Made by a program: the position numbers and the translations under genes
Shown here: piece by piece, positions 1-7,820 of the stretch
How positions within the stretch are numbered: position 1 is the first letter of the stretch
Layout of the letters: each line of letters begins with the position of its first letter
Notes under the pieces: generated by a model
The model's input: the letters and a program-made list of their open reading frames with translations, nothing else
Database searches by the model: none
What the model was told of the DNA's origin: nothing
DNA from: an uncultured bacterium
GTDB taxonomy: Bacteria > Planctomycetota > UBA1135 > GCA-002686595
Direction: 5' to 3'
NCBI GenBank assembly: GCA_938030175.1
Contig: CALHGQ010000128.1
Location: 1-32,061, forward strand
DNA length: 32,061 bases

Positions 1-27
1 GATCAGCGCTCTCCTAGGCGCTGGAAG

Positions 28-1542
28 CTAGGGCTTCGGGAGCTTCGCTAGAAGCTCCGCCACAACCTCTTCCGACGTGACCTCGGTCGCGGGGGTCGGG
101 TCCTCGCTGGCGCTGCAGTCGAAGACGCGCGGGTTCGTCCAGACGCCTTCCTTGCGTCGAGCGATCAATCGATGTCGGTCGGTTCGGACCGTTCCCCACA
201 TGGCCTTTGTCGATCCGAAGTAGGCGGCGGTCTCCGTCCGAACAGTCTGCGTTGGATCGGCCAGGACAGGGGCCAGGTCGAGCCCGTCGAGGGGGGCCGC
301 CATGGGGGAGTCCTGGAGTTCGCATAGGCCCAAGAGGGTCGGCGCCAGGTCGATCGAAGAGGCCAGCGAAACCGTTTGCGTGCCCGGGACGGTGACGCCC
401 GGCGCGCGCACGAGCAGCACGCTGCGCAGGGACCGATCCAGCATCGTGTGCTTGCCCCAAACCCCGCTCTCCCCGAGGTGCCAGCCGTGGTCGCCCCAGA
501 TGACGACGATGGTTGACTCGGCGAGCCCTTCGGATTCTAAAGCTTCGAGGACCTGGCCAATCTGCCGATCCACGTAGCGCACGCATGCGAGGTAGGCGCG
601 GCGGGCTTCGACCGCTTCTTCGTCCGTCAGCGGAAGACGACCCTCGGGGCCATCGAACCAAGGGGAGTCGTAGCGCTTGAACTCGCCGCTGCCGTGGGCG
701 GACGGGACGCTCCAATCCTTCGGCCACGTGGGCGCGCTGATCTCTACGTCCGCCATGGCCTCCCGATCCGCGCGGGGGGCGACGAAGGGGAGGTGCGGCT
801 TGAAGAAACCGAGCCCCATGAAGAACGGCTTGCCGGCCTCTTTGAGCTCGCCCAGCTTCTCCGAGGCGGCCTCCGCCATGAGGCCGTCCGGCAGGTCGGT
901 ATCGGACTCCGCGGTGAACTCGGTGAGTGCTCGGTGCCCTTCACCGTCTTCGCGGTGGGCGCCGCCCGCGTAGGCGAAGAAGCTGCCCCAGCCACGGGCC
1001 CAGGGGCCGAACGGAGTCGCTAGCTCATCCCAGGCGTTCGGCAGCTCCGGCCGGCCGTCACCTTGGCCGTTGTAGGCGAAGACCCGTCCGTCCGGCGTGT
1101 GGGAGATCTTGCCGATGCAGACGGTGTGGTAGCCGCCGCGCCGGAACGCTTCGGGCAACGACTGGGCGCCCTCTGCCTCGGCGCGCAAACGGGTGGAGCC
1201 GCGATAGAGCGCCTCGTTCCCGAGCGCTCCTGAGGAGGCGGGACTGCGACCGGTGAGGAGCGCGTAGCGCGAAGGCCCGCAGGAGGGAGCCTGGACGTAG
1301 TGCCGGTCGAAGCGCAGCGCGGTCTCTGCGAACGCATCCATGTGGGGCGTGCGCGCCGCCGATGATCCGTAGCAGCCGAGCTCAGGTCGGAGGTCGTCGA
1401 CGGCGATGAAGAGGACGTTCTTGGCTGAGCGTTCCGCCTGCTTCTCCTGCGCCGCCGTGGGCAAGGGCAGGGCACCTAGCAGGATGAGTCCAAGGGCCAA
1501 ACCAAGGGCCGCCAGCGCGGCGCCGCTCCGACGCCCGTCCAT
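28..1542 (-). CDS. Exported sulfatase, iduronate-2-sulfatase-like
   Basis: 504 residues. The N-terminus is a signal peptide (hydrophobic core about 8-28, then an AAQ-type cleavage region), so the enzyme should act in the periplasm or outside the cell. The sulfatase core follows: metal-binding Asp-Asp in FIAVDDLRPELGCYG (about 44-58), then the formylglycine signature CGPSRYALLTGRSP with Cys88, Pro90 and Arg92 intact, and a late WGDHGWHLGE metal/active-site segment near 350. The overall pattern resembles iduronate-2-sulfatase-type enzymes, which cleave sulfate esters from polysaccharides. Activity would require maturation of Cys88 by a formylglycine-generating enzyme, not seen in this window. 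The ATG overlaps the stop of the upstream 69-residue gene by one base (TAATG), suggesting translational coupling. The substrate cannot be read from sequence. Family assignment is firm; substrate is not. Confidence 0.95.
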   Translation of the reverse strand: MDGRRSGAALAALGLALGLILLGALPLPTAAQEKQAERSAKNVLFIAVDDLRPELGCYGSSAARTPHMDAFAETALRFDRHYVQAPSCGPSRYALLTGRSPASSGALGNEALYRGSTRLRAEAEGAQSLPEAFRRGGYHTVCIGKISHTPDGRVFAYNGQGDGRPELPNAWDELATPFGPWARGWGSFFAYAGGAHREDGEGHRALTEFTAESDTDLPDGLMAEAASEKLGELKEAGKPFFMGLGFFKPHLPFVAPRADREAMADVEISAPTWPKDWSVPSAHGSGEFKRYDSPWFDGPEGRLPLTDEEAVEARRAYLACVRYVDRQIGQVLEALESEGLAESTIVVIWGDHGWHLGESGVWGKHTMLDRSLRSVLLVRAPGVTVPGTQTVSLASSIDLAPTLLGLCELQDSPMAAPLDGLDLAPVLADPTQTVRTETAAYFGSTKAMWGTVRTDRHRLIARRKEGVWTNPRVFDCSASEDPTPATEVTSEEVVAELLAKLPKP

Positions 1543-1751
1543 TACTTCTTATCTTCCGCGGCGATCTTTCCGCGCTTGCGCGGCGGCACGCCGTCGATCT
1601 CGATGGTGCCGTCCTCAAGGAGGGCTTTGATCTTCGGCTCTTCGCCCTGCTTGGGCGAGATCTGCCCCTTGCCGCCGGGCGTGAGGAAGCAGCGCTTGCC
1701 GCCCTCTAGGGGGAGACGGATCGGCTTCGATGTCTTGTTTCGGATATCCAT
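1542..1751 (-). CDS. Small hypothetical protein coupled to the sulfatase
   Basis: 69 residues beginning MDIRNKTSKPIRLPLEGGK. The frame stays open further upstream to 1886, but that extension is Arg/Ser/Pro-rich and does not look coded, so I take the ATG at 1751. The protein has no signal peptide or membrane segment. It is basic, with a Gly/Pro-rich middle (LTPGGKGQISPKQGEEP), a short acidic stretch (ALLEDGTIEIDG) and a charged tail ending in EDKK. The alternating hydrophobic pattern suggests a small beta-rich fold. It ends in TAATG, overlapping the sulfatase start by one base, and lies about 70 bases downstream of the FG-GAP gene on the same strand. I do not recognise the family and assign no function. 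Confidence 0.7.
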   Translation of the reverse strand: MDIRNKTSKPIRLPLEGGKRCFLTPGGKGQISPKQGEEPKIKALLEDGTIEIDGVPPRKRGKIAAEDKK

Positions 1752-1821
1752 GGGACGGGGACGGTAAGGGAACGGCGCCTCGAGGGGGTCATGGGATCGA
1801 AGATCCCGGGTGGATGTCGCG

Positions 1822-4353
1822 CTACTTGGCTCTCTCGATGGTCTGCCAGCGATCGACAGCAGCCTCCACCTGGGAGACTTCGCCATCGGGCCACCGAACC
1901 TCGATCGAAGTCAGGCGGGTCTCTTTTCCGAGGCCAAAGTGCAGCTCGGAGGCGTTGCCGGTGAGGTAGCTCTGACCCGCGCGCACCGATCGGCGCAGTA
2001 TCGTTCCTTCGGCAGTGGTGACGGTGACCTCGGCGCCGATCGCCTGGGTGTTGTGCCCCGGTTGGCGCAGTCGAAGACCCAGCCAATGCCCCTTGCGCTC
2101 GGCGTTGTTCTGCAGGAGCACGGCGCGTCCGTTGTTGGCGGTGATCAAGAGATCGACGTCTCCATCGCCGTCGTAGTCCGCACCGATGGCGCCGCGGGAC
2201 GCCTGGGCGATGTGCCCTACGCCAGTTTCCTCTGCCGCGACTTGGGAGAACTTGCCCGTGCCGTCCCCGAGGAAGAGGTGATCCGGCTGGCCGACGCAGA
2301 TACCGGTGCTCTCGTAGTCGGGGCTCGTGTACCCGTTCGCGACGTAGAGGTCGAGGTCGCCGTCCAGGTCGAGGTCGAAGAACTCGGCGCCCCAGGAGGT
2401 CGCTCCGATCCCGCTCGGTCCAAGCCCCGAGCGCACGGTGTAGTCGTGGAAAGACGCTCGTCGCCGCTTGGAGCTGCGGTGGGACAGGATGCTGTTGAGG
2501 TACAGCGCATTGGCTTCGAGCTGCCAGTTCGTGAGGAAGACGTCCTCGTCGCCGTCCAGGTCCACGTCCCCGACGGCGAGACCCATGCCGCCGCGCGGAT
2601 CGTCGAGGCCGGTGGAGAACGACACGTCCTTGAACGTGCCGTCGCCTTCGTTGCGGAACAGCACGTTGAAGGAGACGTCGTTCGCGACGTAGAGGTCCTC
2701 GTCGCCGTCGCGGTCGAAGTCCCAGAACACGGTCTGCATGCCGCGGCCTTGGACGTCGAGAAGGCCGAGGGCCTCGGTGACGTCCTCGAAGCCGAGCTTG
2801 CCGGTTTCCGCGATGAGGTTCTTGAGGAACACGTTGCGCTGGCCCGGAAAAGCGAACGGCAGCATCTCGACCGGGTCCTCGCGCTGGTAGCGGCCGATCT
2901 CCTCCTCGGGCGGCATCTTGTCGGTGTCGTAGTCGAGGTAGCTTGTGATGTAGAGGTCGAGGTCGCCGTCGCCGTCGTGGTCGGCGGCGGTGACGCTCGC
3001 GCTCCAGAGGTCGAGCTTCGGGAGCAGGTTTTCCGCTTCGGTGAACGTGCCGTCGCCCTGGCCGAGGTAGAGCTTGTCCTGGCCGTAGTTCGCGCAGTAA
3101 AGGTCCAGCGACCCGTCGCCGTCGATGTCCAGGAGGAGCGCGCCCATGCCAGCGTCGCCGCGGCCGAGGCCCGCACCGTGCGTGATGTCCTCGAAGCGGC
3201 CGCCCTCTAGGCCCCTGTAGACCCTGTCGGCGAGGGCTTCGACGCCCGGACGTCCACCGCCCTGAAGGATCACTACGTCCAGTCGTCCGTCCCCGTCGAT
3301 GTCGCCCCACGCGGCGCCCGGGCCCATGGTGGGCCGGATGTCCAGCTGTTCGGCTTCGCCCTCGAAGTGGACCGCGTCGATGCCGCACGAAGCCGTGACA
3401 TCAACGAGCGGCCCGTGAGCGGCTGGGCTGCTTGACCCAGGCGTCTGTCGCGTCAGCTCGGACTCCGTCAAGGTCGACTCGACCTGCACCCACAGGGTCA
3501 GGGCGGTCTCGGGCTTCTCCAGCTCCGCCATGAGCGTCGGCGAGAGTCGGCATGCGAAGGAGTTAGGCTCGCCCGGTACGCTCGGTCCCGCGGGGCTGCA
3601 TTCAAGGGCCGCCGTGACTCGGGGGGCTCCTTGTGTGACGTACATCGCTGCGTCGAGTGACCAGCCCTTCGCGGTTGAGCCGATCAGGGTCGGCGCTCCC
3701 GAAGCCTCGGCGACGAGCGGCCGAAGTGGGTGGTTCACGAGCTGTGAGTCCACGCCGTCCACCTGGATCCGGCTCACCGAGAGCCGGCTGTCCGGTTGCG
3801 TTTCGGTGCCGAAGAGAAGGAGCATCCTTTCCTCCTCGCTCTCCTTCGACATCGGGGTCAGCGTGAGGTTGAGCGGGGCGTCGCCTTTCGATTCGACAGC
3901 GTGCCCGTCGCGCCGGACAAGGTGGGCGGTGTCCCAGGTCTGTGCTGAGGCGGCTTCGTCACCGCTGGCCCGTGCCGAGTGCGGCGCTTCGTGCTGGGCC
4001 ACAACCTGTGGTCGCGGCCCGTCGAGGATCACGAACTCATCGGCTCCGTGAACCAGGGCGGTCACCTGGACCTTCTTCTCCGGATCGGCGCCGCCGACTC
4101 GGAACTGGAACGCTCCGCGGCGCAGGGCGGGGCGCCGCACGAGCGGAGACAAGGACGTGAGCGGCGCGAGGAAGCTGGGAGAGTCCTCGTAGTGGCCGAG
4201 GGCTTCCATGCCGTTTTCTGTGCGGACCTCGACAAGGCTGCTCGGGCCGTCCGGGTCAGCGGCCTCCTGCGCGCTTTTGGCGTAGGTCGTTCCAAGGAGC
4301 AGCGTGGCTACGGCGACGTGCGCCACAGTCGATCGGCAAGGGGCAGGTTTCAT
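1822..4353 (-). CDS. FG-GAP/VCBS repeat protein with ASPIC/UnbV C-terminus
   Basis: 843 residues with an N-terminal signal peptide (about 1-30). Roughly residues 30-320 form a region I do not recognise. Then come at least seven FG-GAP/VCBS-type repeats, each with a calcium-loop signature: DIDGDGRLD, DIDGDGSLD, DHDGDGDLD, DFDRDGDED, DVDLDGDED, DLDLDGDLD and DYDGDGDVD. These build a beta-propeller. The last about 70 residues (RAGQSYLTGNASELHFGLG, then IEVRWPDG) match the ASPIC/UnbV domain, as in CRTAC1-type proteins. This family is extracellular or periplasmic and calcium-binding; its biochemical role in bacteria is mostly unknown. It is transcribed divergently from the second FG-GAP protein at 4502 and lies upstream of the small gene and sulfatase, possibly in one transcript. 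The long opposite-strand frames here are mirror images of the Asp/Gly repeats. Confidence 0.93.
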   Translation of the reverse strand: MKPAPCRSTVAHVAVATLLLGTTYAKSAQEAADPDGPSSLVEVRTENGMEALGHYEDSPSFLAPLTSLSPLVRRPALRRGAFQFRVGGADPEKKVQVTALVHGADEFVILDGPRPQVVAQHEAPHSARASGDEAASAQTWDTAHLVRRDGHAVESKGDAPLNLTLTPMSKESEEERMLLLFGTETQPDSRLSVSRIQVDGVDSQLVNHPLRPLVAEASGAPTLIGSTAKGWSLDAAMYVTQGAPRVTAALECSPAGPSVPGEPNSFACRLSPTLMAELEKPETALTLWVQVESTLTESELTRQTPGSSSPAAHGPLVDVTASCGIDAVHFEGEAEQLDIRPTMGPGAAWGDIDGDGRLDVVILQGGGRPGVEALADRVYRGLEGGRFEDITHGAGLGRGDAGMGALLLDIDGDGSLDLYCANYGQDKLYLGQGDGTFTEAENLLPKLDLWSASVTAADHDGDGDLDLYITSYLDYDTDKMPPEEEIGRYQREDPVEMLPFAFPGQRNVFLKNLIAETGKLGFEDVTEALGLLDVQGRGMQTVFWDFDRDGDEDLYVANDVSFNVLFRNEGDGTFKDVSFSTGLDDPRGGMGLAVGDVDLDGDEDVFLTNWQLEANALYLNSILSHRSSKRRRASFHDYTVRSGLGPSGIGATSWGAEFFDLDLDGDLDLYVANGYTSPDYESTGICVGQPDHLFLGDGTGKFSQVAAEETGVGHIAQASRGAIGADYDGDGDVDLLITANNGRAVLLQNNAERKGHWLGLRLRQPGHNTQAIGAEVTVTTAEGTILRRSVRAGQSYLTGNASELHFGLGKETRLTSIEVRWPDGEVSQVEAAVDRWQTIERAK

Positions 4354-4436
4354 GATGGGATGCTAGCTAGGGGAACGCTGGGGGTGGGCCCTGTTCCAGG
4401 CTCCAGGAATCGAAGAGCCGCAGTAAACTCGCCGTT

Positions 4437-4456
4437 CCGGGGGCGGTAGACCCCGG
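4437..4456 (+). promoter_or_regulatory. 5'-leader hairpin before the FG-GAP gene
   Basis: CCGGGG (4437-4442) pairs with CCCCGG (4451-4456) around an 8-base loop in the 148-base divergent region between the two FG-GAP genes. It lies about 45 bases before the ATG at 4502. I found no clear promoter hexamers. The role is unknown; it could be a leader structure or chance in GC-rich DNA. Confidence 0.3.
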
Positions 4457-4488
4457 TAGCACCCTGACTCGCCCCTATCTCCCTACCC

Positions 4489-4494
4489 AAGGAG
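4489..4494 (+). promoter_or_regulatory. Shine-Dalgarno site AAGGAG
   Basis: AAGGAG lies 7 bases before the ATG at 4502. It is one of the few strong ribosome binding sites in this window and fixes the start of the FG-GAP propeller gene. Confidence 0.8.
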
Positions 4495-4501
4495 CTCCAC
4501 C

Positions 4502-6457
4502 ATGGCCCCATTCGACTCGTCATTTCCCTTCCCAATGGCCGTAGCCCTCGCCGGGGCCGCGCTGATCCAAGGCCGTTCTGAGGCCGCTCCACTGACGCTG
4601 CCGGCCGCGCAAGGCGTGCCGCTGACCCAGGACCTCTACCTCAAGGCATCTAACACAGGCATCGAGGATCGGTTCGGTGCGGCGGTCGCTGCGTTCGGCG
4701 ATCGCATCGTGGTGGGGGCGCCCGGGGAGGACAGCAACGCGACGGGGGTGAACGGATCTGGCAGCAACAACAGCATGTCGCTCGCGGGGGCCGCCTACGT
4801 CTTCCGCTTTGTCGGTGGGGAGTGGGTCCAGGAGGCGTACCTCAAGGCATCCAACACGAATGACGGTGATGTGTTTGGCACCTCCGTTGCGCTCGGTGAG
4901 GACGTGGTCGTCGTTGGTGCACCGGGCGAAGACGGCGACGGGGTCAATCAGAGTCAGAACGGCGTGTCCAACAGCGGAGCCGTGTACGTGTTCCGCTTTA
5001 CGGAGGGCGTGGGTTGGGCCCAGACCAACTACCTCAAAGCGTCCAACGCGGAGGGGGATGATCTCTTCGGTGAGTCGGTCGCCATCGACGGCGAGTGGCT
5101 CATCGTCGGTGCCGACGGCGAAGACAGCTCGACGATCAGCGACCCTGCGAACAACGCGGCAGTGTCCGCGGGTGCGGCTTACGTCTTCCGGGAGGCGGCC
5201 GCGAACGTCTGGGTCGAGGACGCCTACCTGAAGTCGAGCGACCCCGACGACGGCGATGAGTTCGGGTGCGCGGTGGACATTTGGGAAGACGAATCCGGCG
5301 ACGCTTTCGCGCTGGTCGGAGCGCGCTTCGAGGACAGCTCCTCGACGGGGGTGGGGGGGGACCCCTTCAGCAACGGCTCGGCGAACTCCGGCGCCGCGTT
5401 CCTCTTCAAGGAGGACGGTCTTGGCTGGTCCAGCGAGGAGTACTTCAAGGCATCCAACGCTGGGGCGGGCGACAGCTTTGGCTTCTCCGTCGCCATCGAT
5501 GGGACCCAGATCGCGATTGGGGCCCCGGACGAGGACAGCTCGGTCGGCGGGATCAATCCCATGAACCCGGACAACACCCTGACGAGCGCTGGCGCCGCTT
5601 ACTTCTTCTCGGACGGATTTGGCGGATGGGTCGAAGACAGCTACGTGAAGTCCTCCACGCCGGGGCCCCTCGACCGATTCGGTTTCCGCGTCGCTTGCGC
5701 GGACGGGCGCTTCCTCGTGTCGGCGGTGGGGGAGGCGAGCTCGGCCCGCGGAATCAACGGCAACGAGTCGAGCAACAGCGCGGGCTTCTCCGGCGCCGCC
5801 TACTTGTTTGAGGCGATCCAATTCGTCGGGCTCGGCCAGACCGCCTACATCAAGTCCTCGAACTCTGACCCGAACGATTCCTTCGCCGCAGGGATCGCAC
5901 TGACGGATCGCTGGGCCCTCTCCGGGGCCAGTCGAGAGGACGGCGCGGGCACGGGGACGATGGCGTCGCAGCTTTCGAACTTTGGCACGGACTCGGGAGC
6001 GGCGTACATCTTCCGCCTTGGGGACGGTCCGTTCCTGAGCTACTGCTTCGCCGCGCTGAACAGCTCGGGGTCCTTTGGTCGCCTGAGCGCCACGGGCTCT
6101 GGCTTGATCACGGACAACGATGTGGTCCTGCAGGCCTCTTCCCTGCCGGCGAACGTGTTCGGCTTCTTCATTGTGGGCAACAGCCGCAGCTTTGTGATGT
6201 TCCCAGGTGGAAGCCTCGGCAACATCTGCATTGGCGGCAGCATGATCGGTCGCTACGTGGGGCCGGGTCAAACCCAGAACAGCGGCCCCGGCGGATCGAT
6301 CTCATTGGCGATCGACGCAACGGCGATCCCCTTTGCACTGGGCCCGGTCGCGGCGCAGCCGGGGGAGGAGTACCACTTCCAGGCCTGGTTCCGGGACTCG
6401 TCCTTCGGGGCGCCCGCATCGAACTTCACCCAGGGACTCACGGTGCTGTTTAGGTAG
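4502..6457 (+). CDS. Exported seven-repeat FG-GAP beta-propeller protein
   Basis: 651 residues. The start is set by the AAGGAG site. A short hydrophobic segment (about 11-23) ending in SEA suggests a signal peptide, although the n-region lacks basic residues. From residue 45 to about 509 there are seven repeats of about 62-70 residues, each opening YLKASN or YxKSS, then a D-x-FG motif, an IVVGAPGEDS-like strand and a closing SGAAYVFR strand. Seven FG-GAP repeats predict a seven-bladed propeller like that of integrin alpha chains. The segment 511-651 (starting YCFAALNSSGSFG and ending with a hydrophobic strand) is a separate beta-rich domain resembling C-terminal modules I associate with planctomycete surface proteins. 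It is likely cell-surface or secreted; ligand unknown. The first blade-like motifs are nearly identical, which suggests internal duplication. Confidence 0.92.
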   Translation: MAPFDSSFPFPMAVALAGAALIQGRSEAAPLTLPAAQGVPLTQDLYLKASNTGIEDRFGAAVAAFGDRIVVGAPGEDSNATGVNGSGSNNSMSLAGAAYVFRFVGGEWVQEAYLKASNTNDGDVFGTSVALGEDVVVVGAPGEDGDGVNQSQNGVSNSGAVYVFRFTEGVGWAQTNYLKASNAEGDDLFGESVAIDGEWLIVGADGEDSSTISDPANNAAVSAGAAYVFREAAANVWVEDAYLKSSDPDDGDEFGCAVDIWEDESGDAFALVGARFEDSSSTGVGGDPFSNGSANSGAAFLFKEDGLGWSSEEYFKASNAGAGDSFGFSVAIDGTQIAIGAPDEDSSVGGINPMNPDNTLTSAGAAYFFSDGFGGWVEDSYVKSSTPGPLDRFGFRVACADGRFLVSAVGEASSARGINGNESSNSAGFSGAAYLFEAIQFVGLGQTAYIKSSNSDPNDSFAAGIALTDRWALSGASREDGAGTGTMASQLSNFGTDSGAAYIFRLGDGPFLSYCFAALNSSGSFGRLSATGSGLITDNDVVLQASSLPANVFGFFIVGNSRSFVMFPGGSLGNICIGGSMIGRYVGPGQTQNSGPGGSISLAIDATAIPFALGPVAAQPGEEYHFQAWFRDSSFGAPASNFTQGLTVLFR

Positions 6458-6459
6458 TC

Positions 6460-6575
6460 GCGGTCCGGCCTGGCGAAGAACTCGCAGGCAGGGAAAACGC
6501 CACTCGCCCCCGAGTCTCGGAGCAAAGCTCCATGACCCGGGGGCGAGTGGCGTTCGTTTCGCCAGGCCGGACCGC
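6460..6575. terminator. Two-tier inverted repeat between convergent genes
   Basis: Two nested perfect inverted repeats begin three bases after the FG-GAP stop codon. The outer arms are 18 bp (6460-6477 and 6558-6575). The inner arms are 17 bp (6496-6512 and 6538-6554). They are separated by an asymmetric spacer, 18 bases on the left and 3 on the right, and the inner loop is 25 bases. The position between convergent genes (plus ending 6457, minus ending 6610) fits a bidirectional terminator. It is far longer than a usual intrinsic terminator and has no T-run directly after either stem, so a mobile or protein-bound palindrome is also possible. Confidence 0.7.
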
Positions 6576-6609
6576 ACGTGGCGGCTTCTGGCTTGGCTGT
6601 GTGTTGCGG

Positions 6610-6858
6610 CTACGCCAGCTTGAGCTCTCGGATGGTCTCGATCAAAAAGTCGATCGAGGTCTCCTTGTCCACGTCGATGACGCGGCCACTGCCCTTGAAG
6701 GGGTTGAAGATCAAGGCGCCCGTCGCTGCGCGACCGTCCTTGAAGTAAACCGTGACCTTGTCAGCTGTTCGTGCGCCTTGGAGCGCGTCGTAGATCTTCT
6801 CTTGGGTCATCTGACGGGCCTTACGGACCGATGTTGGGGCGGGTGCGGTGAATGCCAT
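6610..6858 (-). CDS. Small hypothetical protein, possible Sm-like beta fold
   Basis: 82 residues from the ATG at 6858. A second ATG at 6810 would give 66 residues starting MTQEKIYDALQG and is preceded by AAGG at usable spacing, so the start is uncertain. The frame remains open to 7209, but that extension is Arg-rich and looks non-coding. The core, DKVTVYFKDGRAATGALIF, is a pair of predicted beta strands around a DGR turn, followed by a third strand (GRVIDVDKE) and a C-terminal helix (FLIETIRELKLA). A beta core of this kind recalls small Sm-like or DUF6982-like domains, but I cannot confirm homology. No signal peptide or membrane segment is seen. It is 185 bases downstream of the NUDIX gene on the same strand. 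Confidence 0.7.
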   Translation of the reverse strand: MAFTAPAPTSVRKARQMTQEKIYDALQGARTADKVTVYFKDGRAATGALIFNPFKGSGRVIDVDKETSIDFLIETIRELKLA

Positions 6859-7006
6859 AGTTGTCACATTGCGCTTGCGCGCTTCTCCTGTGCGGTGCGC
6901 TCCCAATGGGCAAGCCCATTGGAGATCGCGGAAAAGACGTCGGATGCGTAGCTGAAGTTCTTCGCGGGGAAGTGGAGCTCGGAACTCGTCATAGCGAGTC
7001 GTTCCT

Positions 7007-7040
7007 GAACCCCTCTCTGGCGTGCGTACCAGAGGGGCCC
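7007..7040 (-). terminator. Hairpin downstream of the NUDIX gene
   Basis: CCCCTCT (7010-7016) pairs with AGAGGGG (7031-7037), extended inward by GG/CC after a two-base bulge. It lies just past the NUDIX stop codon at 7044. There is no clear T-run on the minus strand, so termination is probable rather than certain. It may separate the NUDIX transcript from the small gene at 6610-6858. Confidence 0.45.
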
Positions 7041-7043
7041 GGT

Positions 7044-7820
7044 TCAAACGGTTGCGGTAGCTTGATCTGACGCCAAAGATGATTTGTCCACGTCTTCGCC
7101 ACGTCGGGTGTGTCCACCGTTCGCGCTCAGGTTCGTGGTTTGACCGCCCGCTCCGCTGTCGGAGAGGGCGAGGATTTGATCCAAATGGGGAACGATGAGA
7201 CTGGACCAAGTCTCGAAGTTAGCGCCCTCTTCCAGCCGCTCTCGCAGCGTCGAAGCGGGCACGAACTCACCCCTCAGTTGATCGGTCTCGCGGACTTGGG
7301 CGTCTCCACCCTGCAGGTGAAGCACCTGCACAAAGCCCACGTGAACGGCACCAACTGGGTTACTGTCATCATTGATGAGACCGACCGGGACCAGTTGGGT
7401 CGCGCCGGTGACGGTCAGTTCCTCTTCCATCACTTCACGGCGAGTGGCCGCGGGAAGAGGATCGAGGATTCGCTCGGCGTCAGAGCCGCCGGAGGATCCC
7501 TGGGGGAAGGCGTCCACGGGATTCACATGACCCCCGACGCCGATCGTGAGCTTGTCGTGGAGGCGGGCATCACCGCCGCCCTTCGTGCGCCTGAGGAGCA
7601 AAATGTCATCCCCCCGCGCGACAAGCGTGTACGGGATGACCTGCTTCAAGGTCGGGGTGCGCTCGGCGTACGGCCGCTCCACAAAGAAGCCCGTCTCCCG
7701 GATGCACGCATCGAATTCGGCTCGCGACCAGTCATCCGTCCGTTCGCCAAAGAGGCTCAGCCCGTGGGGGGCATGCTCTGGGAACAGCGCGACTCTTGGC
7801 ACGACGAAGACGAATTCCAT
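7044..7820 (-). CDS. NUDIX-superfamily hydrolase with split Nudix box
   Basis: 258 residues, no signal peptide, so cytoplasmic. The segment TLKQVIPYTLVARGDDILLL then RRTKGGGDARLHDKLTIG and VGGHVNPVD is the strand and glycine part of a Nudix fold. The helix part of the box follows as AATRREVMEEELTV. In a standard box (GX5EX7REUXEEXGU) these are adjacent; here about 20 residues, rich in Gly/Ser, separate them. The conserved REVxEE residues that bind the metal remain, while the usual EExG glycine is Leu. The pattern is known in proteins annotated as putative phosphoesterases of the NUDIX superfamily, which hydrolyse nucleoside diphosphate-linked compounds; the actual substrate is unknown. The last 35 residues are polar and probably disordered. 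Confidence 0.85.
   Translation of the reverse strand: MEFVFVVPRVALFPEHAPHGLSLFGERTDDWSRAEFDACIRETGFFVERPYAERTPTLKQVIPYTLVARGDDILLLRRTKGGGDARLHDKLTIGVGGHVNPVDAFPQGSSGGSDAERILDPLPAATRREVMEEELTVTGATQLVPVGLINDDSNPVGAVHVGFVQVLHLQGGDAQVRETDQLRGEFVPASTLRERLEEGANFETWSSLIVPHLDQILALSDSGAGGQTTNLSANGGHTRRGEDVDKSSLASDQATATV

Noticed and set aside
1706-3388. Long frames opposite and alongside the FG-GAP gene (1706-3388 minus, 1810-3210 plus, 4520-6271 minus)
   Set aside because: They are mirror frames of Asp/Gly-rich or repeat coding in high-GC DNA and show only repetitive Arg/Pro or Val/Glu composition.
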